From positions 1 to 64,000 of the forward strand of contig CAADGE010000040.1 in assembly GCA_900696465.1 (NCBI GenBank): DNA of 64,000 nt, given 5' to 3'. Of the stretch, positions 43,396 to 51,584 are shown piece after piece. A program made the position numbers and the translations under genes. This stretch comes from an uncultured Planctomycetota bacterium. GTDB lineage: Bacteria; Planctomycetota; Phycisphaerae; UBA1845; UTPLA1. Position 1 is the first letter of the stretch; each line of letters starts with the position of its first letter. The notes under the pieces are model-generated. The model ran no database searches. It was given only the letters and a program-made list of their open reading frames with translations, and was not told the DNA's origin.

Positions 43396-43542
43396 ATGGG
43401 AATTATCTGCACGCTTCTGAACCCGTTTGTGAATGTCTCGCAGCAGCTTCTGAACATTGCCTGGTTCCCGCTGAGCATCTTCGGCATCCAGGCGCCAACG
43501 GTCGGCACCATCATCGGTCCGATCGTGGGCTGCAACTTCTGA
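43396..43542 (+). CDS. Tandem hydrophobic small peptide, copy 2
   Basis: This 48-residue paralogue of copy 1 starts 107 bases after its stop. ATG 43396 has GGAGG five bases upstream; the longer open frame from 43330 has no ribosome site and no similarity to copy 1 before this ATG. It shares Cys5, Pro10, Gln16, AWFPL, the AP-V-G segment, IIGP and the C-terminal GC-F. A strong terminator follows 37 bases later, so the pair forms a closed unit of about 0.6 kb. Size, hydrophobicity and tandem layout fit a membrane-acting peptide, a peptide secreted without leader, or a small membrane-complex subunit; nothing in the sequence decides among these. Confidence 0.7.
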   Translation: MGIICTLLNPFVNVSQQLLNIAWFPLSIFGIQAPTVGTIIGPIVGCNF

Positions 43543-43579
43543 TCGCCGACCCGTTCCACGAATAAGATCGCAGACAATC

Positions 43580-43628
43580 GAACACGCTCATGGCCGGTCA
43601 CCCGGCCCCGGGCGTGTTCTCGCTTTTT
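43580..43628 (+). terminator. Intrinsic terminator of the small-peptide unit
   Basis: GAACACGC (43580-43587) pairs with GCGTGTTC (43612-43619) around an inner GGCCGG/CCGGCC stem. Five T follow at 43624-43628. Confidence 0.75.
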
Positions 43629-43696
43629 GCCGTTGTGCCGATGATCTGATTCGCTTCTCTCCGATGCTCGCGCTTCGGTAGCGGGGCGACGAACGA

Positions 43697-45232
43697 TCAG
43701 AAGGGGGCCTGCGATTCGTCGTCGGTCGGCGGCTCGCCCGGGTCTTCGTAAACCGCGGAGCCGTGACCGCCCTCGTAACCGCCGTCGTGGACATAGGACG
43801 GGGCGGCGTTGTCGAAGCGAGCGTACTGCGGGTTGAAGTGCAGTTCGACGTCGCCCGTCGGTCCGTTTCGCTGCTTGGCCACGATCAACTCGGCCTTGCC
43901 CTTGATCCGATTGAGCATCTCGATTCCTTCGGGCGTCTGGCTCTTCTTCTTGCTGAGGTAGTACTCCTCGCGGTGCAGAAGTGCCACCACGTCGGCATCC
44001 TGCTCGATGGCCCCGCTCTCGCGCAGGTCGCTCATGCGCGGGCGGTTGCCCTCGCGTCCTTCCACCTGGCGATTGAGCTGTGCCAGGGCCACGACCGGAA
44101 TGTTCAGCTCGCGGGCCAGTGCCTTGAGGCCGCGGCTGATCGCGGCGATCTCCTGCTGACGGCTTTCGGCGGAGGCCCGATCGTACATGAGCTGGAGATA
44201 ATCCACGAAAATGACGCGAATGTCGTGCAGCATCTTGAGGCGACGGGCCTTGGCGCGCAGCTCCATGACGCTCATGCCCGGCGTATCGTCGATGAAGATC
44301 TTGTAGTTCCGCATGTTGCCGCAGACGAGCTTGAGCTTGGTGCGTTCCTGCTCGGTGAGGCGGCCGTGCCGCAGGCGATGCATGTCGACCTGGGCGTGTG
44401 AACAGATCATGCGCTGGGCGATCTGCAGCTTACCCATTTCCATCGAGAAGAAGGCGCAGGGCTGGTTTTCAACGATGCCGATGTAGTCGAGCATCGACAG
44501 GGCCAGCGCCGTCTTGCCCATGCTGGGCCGCGCCGCGACGACGATCATGTCGCCGAATTGCATGCCGCCGAGCAGGTGATCCAACTCGGTAAAGCCAGTC
44601 GGCACGCCGGTCAGGTGCCCTTCCTGGAAGCTCTCGATCTGCTGCATGGTCTGATCGAGAAACTCGCGGATCTGGACGACCTGATTCGAGATGCGCTGCT
44701 CGGCGACCGCGAAAAGCTCCTTCTCCGCCTGATCGAGGATCGTCGTGGCATCTTCTTCCTGATCGTAGGCCGACTGCATGATCCGGCCGGTGCATTGAAT
44801 CAGATCGCGGAGCAGGGCCTTGTCGCGGACGATGCGGGCGTAGTACTCGGCATTGGCCGCCGAGGGGACGGACTGGACCAGGTCGATGAGATAGTCGCGC
44901 CCGCCCACGTCTTCATAAATGCCGCGGCGCGTCAGCTCTTCTTCAACGACATGGATGTCGATGGGTTTGTTCTGGTCGTAAACGTCGATCAGCGTTTCGT
45001 AGAGAAGGCGGTGATCTGGCCGGTAGAAGCGCGCGGCCTCCTCCCGCGGGATGATCTGCAGGACCAACCCGACGGCGTTGCGGTCGAGCAGCATCGCACC
45101 CAGCAGGGCCGTCTCGGCCTCGAGATTCTGCGGCGGGAGCTTTCCGCCGGCGACGGGATCAAGCGTTCGCGCGCCCGGCGTCGGACGTCCCTGCGACGGC
45201 GTCTGTGTCTGCGTCGTTGCGGCTGGTGGCAT
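43697..45232 (-). CDS. dnaB: Replicative DNA helicase DnaB
   Basis: This 511-residue hexameric helicase works at the replication fork. The N-terminal DnaB domain begins at LPPQNLEAETALLGAMLLD. The RecA-like domain has Walker A ARPSMGKTALALSM, Walker B VIFVDYLQLM, and LAQLNRQVEGREGNRPRMSD followed by LRESGAIEQDADV. ATG 45232 is chosen because AACGGAGGTC lies 6 bases upstream; the frame stays open to 45292 without support. The first 74 bases therefore overlap the 3' end of rplI. No intein is present. It is the last gene of the minus-strand operon. Confidence 0.96.
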   Translation of the reverse strand: MPPAATTQTQTPSQGRPTPGARTLDPVAGGKLPPQNLEAETALLGAMLLDRNAVGLVLQIIPREEAARFYRPDHRLLYETLIDVYDQNKPIDIHVVEEELTRRGIYEDVGGRDYLIDLVQSVPSAANAEYYARIVRDKALLRDLIQCTGRIMQSAYDQEEDATTILDQAEKELFAVAEQRISNQVVQIREFLDQTMQQIESFQEGHLTGVPTGFTELDHLLGGMQFGDMIVVAARPSMGKTALALSMLDYIGIVENQPCAFFSMEMGKLQIAQRMICSHAQVDMHRLRHGRLTEQERTKLKLVCGNMRNYKIFIDDTPGMSVMELRAKARRLKMLHDIRVIFVDYLQLMYDRASAESRQQEIAAISRGLKALARELNIPVVALAQLNRQVEGREGNRPRMSDLRESGAIEQDADVVALLHREEYYLSKKKSQTPEGIEMLNRIKGKAELIVAKQRNGPTGDVELHFNPQYARFDNAAPSYVHDGGYEGGHGSAVYEDPGEPPTDDESQAPF

Positions 45233-45722
45233 CGGTGACCTCCGTTTCACTCGCTTCGTCGTCCATCTCACCGGCACGTTTCTCGGCGACAACCCAGACC
45301 TTGACGGTCGATCGGATGTCGTCCGCCAGAACGACCGGCACTTCCTGTGCGCCGACTTCCTTGATGTTGTGCGACATCTTGATCTGATCAGCGTGGACCG
45401 AGTGGCCCTCCTGCATCAGGGCATGCGCGATCTCGCGCGGTCCCACCGAGCCGTACAGGTGCCCGTCGGGCGTGCAGGCGGCGCTGATTGTGACTTCGGC
45501 GCCGTTGAGCCGGCCGGCCGTCTGGAGAAGCACCTCGCGAATGCGGGCGCGTTCCGCCGCGGCGATCTTTTTGTCTTCCTCGATGGCTTTGAGATTCGCC
45601 TTGGTCGGCGTCAGGGCCAGCCGATGTGGCAGGAGATAGTTACGTGCGTAACCGTCCGTGACGTCGACGATGTCGCCGCACAGGCCGAGCTTGTGAATGT
45701 CTTTTCGTAAGAGCAGCTTCAT
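45159..45722 (-). CDS. rplI: 50S ribosomal protein L9 with C-terminal extension
   Basis: This 187-residue L9 has the N-terminal rRNA-binding motif (KLGLCGDIVDVTDGYARNYL, then LPHRLAL), the long connecting helix, and a C-terminal domain ending near KVWVVAEK (about residue 149). A further tail of about 38 residues is acidic and Thr/Ala-rich, not found in typical L9 of about 150 residues. The tail is read in a different frame from the dnaB N-terminus that it overlaps. The order rpsR-rplI-dnaB is conserved in many bacteria. Confidence 0.95.
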   Translation of the reverse strand: MKLLLRKDIHKLGLCGDIVDVTDGYARNYLLPHRLALTPTKANLKAIEEDKKIAAAERARIREVLLQTAGRLNGAEVTISAACTPDGHLYGSVGPREIAHALMQEGHSVHADQIKMSHNIKEVGAQEVPVVLADDIRSTVKVWVVAEKRAGEMDDEASETEVTDATSRNDADTDAVAGTSDAGRANA

Positions 45723-45737
45723 GGGTTCACCTCGATG

Positions 45738-46004
45738 TTATCCGCAGAAGGGCATGAGCCCGATGTAGCGGGCGTGTTTCAGTGCGCGGCGCGAGTCACG
45801 CTGATGGGTGGCGCAGTTCCCGCTTCGCTTGCGGGAAAAGTGCTTGCCCTGGCTGGAGACCAGCTTCTGGAGCGTGGCCAGGTCCTTGTAGTCGATTTCC
45901 TCCGTCTTCTCACGGCAGAATCGACACTTGGATGGCTCACGCACGCGCGAGCGCTTCTGCTTGCGATCGGTCTTCTTGTCGAGTTTCGGTCCTCTCATTT
46001 TCAT
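45738..46004 (-). CDS. rpsR: 30S ribosomal protein S18
   Basis: This 88-residue small-subunit protein has the core FCREKTEEIDYKDLATLQKL, then ISSQ-like VSSQGKHFSRKRSGNCATHQ and RDSRRALKHARYIGLMPF. Cys residues in SKCRFC and near the C-terminus suggest the zinc-binding form of S18. A second Met two codons in (ATG 45998) is an alternative start. It lies 15 bases upstream of rplI. Confidence 0.95.
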   Translation of the reverse strand: MKMRGPKLDKKTDRKQKRSRVREPSKCRFCREKTEEIDYKDLATLQKLVSSQGKHFSRKRSGNCATHQRDSRRALKHARYIGLMPFCG

Positions 46005-46118
46005 TCGTCCTTTCGTTGCAATTCGTTCGCGTCAACGTGTTGTCGTCGCGGTGACATCGATCTGCGTTGTCATGCCGGCCGGCCACAGGCACGTCGGTGA
46101 CGGCTTACGGATCGTCCG

Positions 46119-46625
46119 CTAAAACGGAATCTCCTGTTTTCCACCGTGCGGTTCGTCGATCGGCGGCATTTCGTCGATCGGCGGAGCGTCGTCGTAATCG
46201 CCGCTGCCCACGGCTGCACCGGCACGCGCTGGTGCCGCCGGGCGACCGGCGCCGCGGTCGTTTCGTCCGCTGTCAGGTCCTCGGCCGCCGCCTGCGGGGC
46301 CGCCGAGAAACTGGAAGTTATCAACCACCACGTAGAGCTTGCTACGCTTCTGGCCGTCTTTGCCTTCCCACTGGTCGAGTCGCAGTTGTCCCTCGATCAG
46401 GATGGGCTTGCCCTTGGTCATGTACTGATTGAGCGTTTCCGCCTGGCGGCCGAATGCGCGAATGTCCACATAGCAGACATCTTCGCGCTGTTCGCCGGTC
46501 TGGCTCTTCCACTTGCGATTGATCGCCATGCCGAACTCGCAGACTGGTGTGTTGCTCGGCAGGTAAGAGAGCTGCGGATCGCGCGTCAGGTTGCCCGCCA
46601 GGATGACCTTGTTGAAATTCGCCAC
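46119..46625 (-). CDS. ssb: Single-stranded DNA-binding protein
   Basis: This 168-residue protein has the OB-fold N-terminus (FNKVILAGNLTRDPQLSYLP, then EDVCYVDIRAFGRQAETLNQ and GKPILIEGQLRLDQWEGKDG). A Gly/Pro/Arg-rich linker follows, and the C-terminal acidic tip ends EIPF, the partner-binding end of bacterial SSB. Placement between rpsF and rpsR is the conserved arrangement. Confidence 0.95.
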   Translation of the reverse strand: MANFNKVILAGNLTRDPQLSYLPSNTPVCEFGMAINRKWKSQTGEQREDVCYVDIRAFGRQAETLNQYMTKGKPILIEGQLRLDQWEGKDGQKRSKLYVVVDNFQFLGGPAGGGRGPDSGRNDRGAGRPAAPARAGAAVGSGDYDDAPPIDEMPPIDEPHGGKQEIPF

Positions 46626-46692
46626 GATGCGCTCCTTTCACATTCGAACCGATTTGCCGGCGCGGCCGCGCCCGCCGGAAACGGACACAGAG

Positions 46693-47199
46693 TTAGTCCT
46701 CAGCACCGACATCGCCGCCCGCCGCGCCCACCTCGGCCAGCTCACTCTCGGCTTCCGGCACCGCTGTCGGTACTCGCTCACGCTCATCTCCGCCCGGCGT
46801 GAAGCGACCGCGTCCGCCCGGTCCACCGCCGCCGGGTCCGCCCCATTCGTCGCCGCGAACCGGCGTCTTCGGCGGTGGTGCCGCAGTCATGGCCTTCTCG
46901 ACGTATTCGGGCGTGAGGCGATCCTTTCGGAGCACCAGGACGCGCAGAATCTTTTCGGAGAGCTGGCAGTCGCGTTCCAGCGGACTGATCTTTTCGGGGG
47001 CCGCTTCAAAGAAGGTCAGGACGTAGAGACCGCGCTTGCTGCGTCGGATCGGATAGGCCAGCTTGCGCTCATCCCACTTCTTGAGGCCCAGCACCTTCGC
47101 CTCGGCACGATCCAGCACGCGCCGCACCTCGGCCTCGGCGGCCGGCCAGTCCGACGCCAGGGCCGGATCCAATAGAAACATGCCTTCGTAGCTCTTCAC
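46693..47199 (-). CDS. rpsF: 30S ribosomal protein S6 with C-terminal extension
   Basis: This 168-residue S6 opens with MKSYEGMFLLDPALA. The core has KKWDERKLAYPIRRSKRGLY and LRVLVLRKDRLTPEYVEKAM, ending near residue 105. About 60 extra residues, rich in Gly, Pro and Arg then Glu, follow the normal end of the protein. It is the first gene of the rpsF-ssb-rpsR-rplI-dnaB stretch. Confidence 0.93.
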   Translation of the reverse strand: MKSYEGMFLLDPALASDWPAAEAEVRRVLDRAEAKVLGLKKWDERKLAYPIRRSKRGLYVLTFFEAAPEKISPLERDCQLSEKILRVLVLRKDRLTPEYVEKAMTAAPPPKTPVRGDEWGGPGGGGPGGRGRFTPGGDERERVPTAVPEAESELAEVGAAGGDVGAED

Positions 47200-47263
47200 G
47201 GTTCGTTACTCCTTCATGCATGCCGCCGGTCGTTCGCGCGTATGATGCGTTTGCGGGCGACTG

Positions 47264-47896
47264 CTACTTCGTTTCATCGCGGTTGCGATCTGGTTCCTTC
47301 AATTCGGTATCCACATTCTTTTCGCGACCCTTGTCCTTGTCGCGGTTGGTCTCGTTCATCGCCGCCTGGATGCCGCGTCTGATCCAGCATTCCACGGCAT
47401 CGGCCGCCCTCGGCAGGGCTTCTTCCATCAGCTCGCGCTCGCCTTCCGAGAAGGGCGAGAGCACGTAGTCGGCCACATCGCCGCGCGTCGGCCGGCCGAT
47501 GCCGATCCGCAATCTCGCGACCTCATCGCTGCCCAGGCAGCGAAGCACGTCATCGAGGCCGCGCTGTCCGCCGGCCGAGCCATTGGCCCGCAGGCGGAGC
47601 CGCCCCGGAGGCAAGTCGACGTCGTCGGAGACGATCAGGACGTCCGACAGCGGGACCTGATAGAACCCCACGGCGGCAACGACACTCTTGCCGCTGAGGT
47701 TCATGTAGGTCATGGGCTGCAGCAGGCACACTCGCTCGCCGGCGTACTGGCCGTCGGCCATCAGGCCGGAAAACTTCTCCCGCGGCGGGTCGAACTGCCA
47801 GCGCCGGGCCAGCAGCTCCACCACGCGAAAGCCCACGTTGTGCCGCGTTCCGGCGTATTGGCGACCGGGATTTCCCAGTCCGACGATGAGCTTCAT
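47264..47896 (-). CDS. pth: Peptidyl-tRNA hydrolase
   Basis: This 210-residue enzyme releases peptides from dropped-off peptidyl-tRNA. The signature [19 protein letters not shown] carries Asn9 and the catalytic His19. [12 protein letters not shown] and [16 protein letters not shown] carry the conserved Asn and Asp. The [13 protein letters not shown] segment replaces the more usual GGHNGL form. The last 20 residues are a charged tail. It lies between rplY and rpsF. Confidence 0.95.
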   Translation of the reverse strand: MKLIVGLGNPGRQYAGTRHNVGFRVVELLARRWQFDPPREKFSGLMADGQYAGERVCLLQPMTYMNLSGKSVVAAVGFYQVPLSDVLIVSDDVDLPPGRLRLRANGSAGGQRGLDDVLRCLGSDEVARLRIGIGRPTRGDVADYVLSPFSEGERELMEEALPRAADAVECWIRRGIQAAMNETNRDKDKGREKNVDTELKEPDRNRDETK

Positions 47897-47955
47897 TTAT
47901 GCGTCTGTGCTGCAGGCGCGGTCGATCCGCAGGACGCCCCACGGAGTTGCCTGAC

Positions 47956-48618
47956 CTACTCCTTCTCTTCCTTGCCTTCCTCTTCCTCCACCTTGCCCTT
48001 GGCAATGACTTCCGGCTCGGCGGCACCTTCGACCGGGGCTTCGCCTGTGGGCTCGGCCTGAACGATCGGCTGCCGCACCGTCGCCACGACGATGTCGGGA
48101 TCGTGCATCGCGGTGATTCCGGGATCGAGCTTGAGCTCGGAAACGTGGAGTACCTGATCCATCGCCAGATCGGACACGTTGACCCGGATCACGTCGGGAA
48201 TGCTGGTGACCAGACACTCGACTTCGAGTTCCATGAGTTCCTGCCGGAGGACACCGCCATCGGCGACGCCCTTCGGTGTGCCGCGCAGCTCGAGCGGCAC
48301 CTGCACCGTGACGCGCTCATTCAGGTCGACGCGCGTCAGGTCCACGTGGAGCAGCGTAGCGCCGAGGTGGTCGTACTGCGTGTCTTTGAACAGGCAGGAC
48401 TGCACCTTGCCGGCGATGTCCAAGTTGACCACGTGGACGCCGTGACGAAGCTGCATTTCCACTTCGTGGTAGTCGAGCACGACGGATTCGGGATCCTGCT
48501 TGTGGCCGTAGACAACGGCCGGGAGCTTGCCGGCGTTGCGCAGGCGGTTTGCGGCGCGCGAGCCGCCGGGTCGTCGGGGTACTGCTTTAAGCGTCGATAT
48601 CTGCTGCATGGGTTGCAC
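47956..48618 (-). CDS. rplY: 50S ribosomal protein L25/Ctc family
   Basis: This 220-residue two-domain L25 (Ctc type) binds 5S rRNA. The N-terminal domain includes NRLRNAGKLPAVVYGHKQDP; the C-terminal TL5-type domain includes PLELRGTPKGVADGGVLRQE and LVTSIPDVIRVNVSDLAMDQ. A Glu/Lys-rich tail ends the protein, as in many family members. Order prs-rplY-pth is conserved widely. Confidence 0.94.
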   Translation of the reverse strand: MQPMQQISTLKAVPRRPGGSRAANRLRNAGKLPAVVYGHKQDPESVVLDYHEVEMQLRHGVHVVNLDIAGKVQSCLFKDTQYDHLGATLLHVDLTRVDLNERVTVQVPLELRGTPKGVADGGVLRQELMELEVECLVTSIPDVIRVNVSDLAMDQVLHVSELKLDPGITAMHDPDIVVATVRQPIVQAEPTGEAPVEGAAEPEVIAKGKVEEEEGKEEKE

Positions 48619-48668
48619 CTCTTGCTACGAGACGCGGGCTGTCAGTTGTCTCCGCGTCCGGACCTTTC

Positions 48669-49637
48669 TTATTTCTCTTCATGGTTGGTGAACAGACTGC
48701 TCACCGACCGGTGTTTGTGAATGCGAGCGATGGCCTCGCCGAAGATTTCCGCGACGCTGAGCACGACCAGATTCGGCAGGCGCTTACGCACTTCGTTAGG
48801 CAATGGAATCGTGTCGGCCACAGCGATCTCGGTGAACGGGGCCGCGGAGAGCCGCTCGAGGGCGGGACCGGCGAAGACGGCATGCGTGGCCGCGCCGCGA
48901 ACCGACCGGGCGCCGCGCTCCGTACAGATGCGGGCCGCTTCGCAGACCGTTCCGGCGGTGGCGATCATGTCGTCGATCATGACGACGTCTTTGCCTTCGA
49001 CATCGCCGATGATGTTGTGCACGACGGCCGTGCTTCCGCTCGTGCGTCGCTTGTCGATCACGGCCAGGTCGCAGCCCATCTTTTCGGCGTACATGCGGGC
49101 GCGCTTGACGTTGCCCACGTCCGGGCTGACGAAGACGACATTCTTGAAATCCAGATTCCTGAAGTGGCGCGTGAAGGCCGGCTCGGCCTGCAGGTGATCC
49201 ACCGGGATGTCGAAGAAGCCCTGAATCTGGGCGGCGTGGAGATCCATCGTCAGGACGCGATCGGCGCCCGCCTCGCGAATCAGATTGCTGATGAGCTTTG
49301 CCGTGATCGGAACGCGGCCTTCGTCCTTTCGGTCCTGTCGGGCATAGCCGAAATAAGGCAGCACGGCGGTGATGCGACGCGCCGAGGCGCGACGCAGGCA
49401 GTCCATAAAGACGAGCAGCTCAAGCAGGTTTTCGTTGACCGGGCGGCAGGTCGGCTGCACGACGAAGACATCCCGCCCGCGAACGTCGTCGTTGAGCTTC
49501 ACGAAGAGTTCGCCGTCGGGGAAGGTCTCGCAATGCACGCGGCCGGGGCGGATCTCCAGGTAGCTACAGATGGCATCGGTCAGCGCAGGGTTTCCGCGAC
49601 CGCTGAAGACCTTGAGTTCGCCATCGGGGTTGATCAT
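48669..49637 (-). CDS. prs: Ribose-phosphate pyrophosphokinase
   Basis: This 322-residue PRPP synthase feeds nucleotide, His and Trp synthesis. It has FSGRGNPALTDAICSYLEI and FPDGELFVKLNDDVRGRDVF, then PYFGYARQDRKDEGRVPITA (the ATP flexible loop). VLTMDLHAAQIQGFFDIPVD and the PRPP loop VVMIDDMIATAGTVCEA follow. ATG 49637 is chosen (GAGGATC upstream) because the frame upstream to 49748 overlaps glmU and has no homology. The gap to glmU is 13 bases. Confidence 0.95.
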   Translation of the reverse strand: MINPDGELKVFSGRGNPALTDAICSYLEIRPGRVHCETFPDGELFVKLNDDVRGRDVFVVQPTCRPVNENLLELLVFMDCLRRASARRITAVLPYFGYARQDRKDEGRVPITAKLISNLIREAGADRVLTMDLHAAQIQGFFDIPVDHLQAEPAFTRHFRNLDFKNVVFVSPDVGNVKRARMYAEKMGCDLAVIDKRRTSGSTAVVHNIIGDVEGKDVVMIDDMIATAGTVCEAARICTERGARSVRGAATHAVFAGPALERLSAAPFTEIAVADTIPLPNEVRKRLPNLVVLSVAEIFGEAIARIHKHRSVSSLFTNHEEK

Positions 49638-49650
49638 GAGCGGATCCTCG

Positions 49651-50745
49651 TCATGGACAACCTGATTGAGCGGGCGGTCTACGGACCACCTGCACGGTTC
49701 GCTTGCCTGCTGGATGCGGTGCCGGACGCGATCCGGCCGTCGCATCAAAGGCGGTCAGCGCGCCGGGGCCGACCGTCGCACCATCGGCGACCACGGCGCC
49801 GGCGGTCACATACGCAAAGGGGCCGACCACGCAGCCCGCGCCGATACGGGCATTGCCTTCGATGTAGGTGAACGGACGGACGACCGTCTCCGGGCCGATG
49901 ACGGCACGGCTGTCGATCCAGGTGTTGTCAGGGTCGACAATGGTGACGCGGTTTTCCATCCAGGCGGCGCAGATGCGGAGTCGCATCAGGTGGGCGACCT
50001 GTGCCAGCTCGCTGCGCGAGTTGATGCCGGTGGCGTCTTCGGCAGGTACGCGCGTGCCCGCGAGGACCTTTCGGCCATCTGCCCGGAGGACGGAAAGAGC
50101 GTCGGTGATGTAATACTCGCCCTTGGCGTTGTTCGGTGTGATCCGCTCGATCGCGTCGAAGAGCGCGGCGGCGTCGAAGCAGTAGTAGCTGGGGTTGACT
50201 TCGTGGATTGCCAATTGCTCAGGCGTGGCGTCGCGATGTTCGACGATGCATTCGAATTCGCCGCCGGCATTTCGGACGATGCGACCGTAACCGGTGGGAT
50301 CGTCCAGAACCGTGGTGGCGATGGAAGCGGCGGCCGCCGCGGCGCGATGACCGCCGACGAGGTCGGTGAGTGTTTTTGCGTGGATGAGCGGCATGTCACC
50401 GGCGATGACGATCACGTCACCGGCGAAGTCCTTGAAGGCATCCCGGCACATCTGCACGGCGTGGCCGGTGCCTTTCTGCTCTTTCTGTTCGACGAAGCGA
50501 ACGCCCGGCTCCTGTGAGAAGGCGCTCATGACCGCCTCCTTGCCGAAGCCGACGACGATGTAAAAGTCTTTGACGCCAGCTTCTCGACAGGCGTCGATGA
50601 CGTAGGCGAGCATCGGCCGGCCGCAGATTTCATGCATGACCTTGGGCAGGTCGCTCTTCATGCGCGTGGACTTGCCCGCCGCGAGAAGGATGGCCGCGAG
50701 CCCGCGAGTTGATGTCTTGTTGCCTTGTCCCGATGCCACGAACAC
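49651..50745 (-). CDS. glmU: GlmU-type UDP-GlcNAc pyrophosphorylase, acetyltransferase domain truncated
   Basis: This 364-residue protein has a complete N-terminal nucleotidyltransferase domain. It shows LAAGKSTRMKSDLPKVMHEI, EQKGTGHAVQMC, VIAGDMPLI, GYGRIVRNAGGE and NAKGEYYITDAL, followed by a linker and only two or three hexapeptide turns (WIDSRAVIGPETVVRPFTYI). Full GlmU continues for about 100 further residues of left-handed beta-helix with the acetyltransferase active site; that part is missing. It should make UDP-GlcNAc from GlcNAc-1-P, while acetylation must come from another protein. The start is GTG 50745, or GTG 50739 with better spacing to AAGG. Confidence 0.87.
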   Translation of the reverse strand: MFVASGQGNKTSTRGLAAILLAAGKSTRMKSDLPKVMHEICGRPMLAYVIDACREAGVKDFYIVVGFGKEAVMSAFSQEPGVRFVEQKEQKGTGHAVQMCRDAFKDFAGDVIVIAGDMPLIHAKTLTDLVGGHRAAAAAASIATTVLDDPTGYGRIVRNAGGEFECIVEHRDATPEQLAIHEVNPSYYCFDAAALFDAIERITPNNAKGEYYITDALSVLRADGRKVLAGTRVPAEDATGINSRSELAQVAHLMRLRICAAWMENRVTIVDPDNTWIDSRAVIGPETVVRPFTYIEGNARIGAGCVVGPFAYVTAGAVVADGATVGPGALTAFDATAGSRPAPHPAGKRTVQVVRRPPAQSGCP

Positions 50746-50775
50746 ACCCTTACTTCAGGCGAGTCATACCTTGAA

Positions 50776-50846
50776 CTACCCGGCGAGGACTCGAACCTCG
50801 ACAAACAGGACCAAAACCTGTTGTGCTACCATTACACCACCGGGTA
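50776..50846 (-). tRNA. tRNA-Gln (UUG anticodon)
   Basis: This 71-nt minus-strand cloverleaf has acceptor TACCCGG (50846-50840) paired with CCGGGTA, and a D-arm with TAATGGTAG. The anticodon stem ACAGG/CCTGT encloses the loop TTTTGGT, so positions 34-36 read TTG. The T-arm is CGAGGTTCGAGTCCTCG. No CCA is encoded. The glmU start is 31 bases downstream on the same strand, so the tRNA may be processed from the operon transcript. Confidence 0.95.
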
Positions 50847-51263
50847 ATGGTCTGCGCGGGCGCGCGTGCCGTCCGCCTTGCAGTCACTTGTCGATCCATG
50901 GCAGCCGAGAGTGCGCCGGGCGAATCACCCGGTACATCTCAGAAGAACGGCCTCGAAAGACCGTGTCAGGCGGGGCATCAGAGCCCGCCGGACAAGAGAA
51001 AAGACGCGGCTGCGATTGGGCCCTTCCCGGAGCTAGAGCGCCCGGCCGCGTGCCGGATGCCCTCAGGTCGCCACCGTCGAATCGACGCCATCGACCGGCC
51101 CCTTGGGGAAGAACGAATCTTCGTGTTCTGAGAGGTTCGCCGCCGGGCAGACCCGGAGGTCGAACACAGGTCGGCAAGGATAGCTCGATCCACCTGGACT
51201 GTCAACGCTGTGAGATGGGGCGATTTCAGGTGCATGGACGTGGGTAACGCACGGGGATGGCGC
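50847..51263. other. 417-base gap upstream of tRNA-Gln
   Basis: No gene is supported. It should contain the promoter of the tRNA-glmU-dnaB operon, but I see no hexamer pair good enough to name. Confidence 0.4.
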
Positions 51264-51297
51264 AAAAAAAACCCACCCGGTCCGACCACCGAGTGGG
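51264..51297 (-). terminator. Intrinsic terminator of the phosphomannomutase-like gene
   Basis: On the minus strand CCCACTCGGT (51297-51288) pairs with ACCGGGTGGG (51281-51272) with one G-T pair and a 6-base loop. Eight T follow (51271-51264). Confidence 0.8.
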
Positions 51298-51584
51298 CAA
51301 AGACCAGCGGATGGGCGAGCCGAACAATCATCCGCTGATCATACACGCGATTTTTCGCAGGTCCTGAGCACCTTCAGGGCTGATAACCCTGACAGCCGCA
51401 GGCCTGTCACTCTCTTTAACAGACCAGACTGGAGCATTTATTCCAGAAACCCTTACAACCCTGAGTAATTTATTCATCGGTTGGACCCCAGAAGCTTTTA
51501 GCTGTAAGTATATGTAAATAAGTATGTTGGAATATACAGGCGGGGCTCAGTGAAAGGTATGCCTGAACTCAGGCGGAAAAATAG
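51298..51584. other. 3' region of the phosphomannomutase-like gene with several small hairpins
   Basis: This AT-richer stretch holds stems CAGCGGATG/CATCCGCTG (51305-51313/51329-51337), TCAGGG/CCCTGA (51374-51379/51387-51392) and TGACAG/CTGTCA (51390-51395/51404-51409). No gene is supported. It is probably a long folded 3' untranslated region ending at the terminator. Confidence 0.4.
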
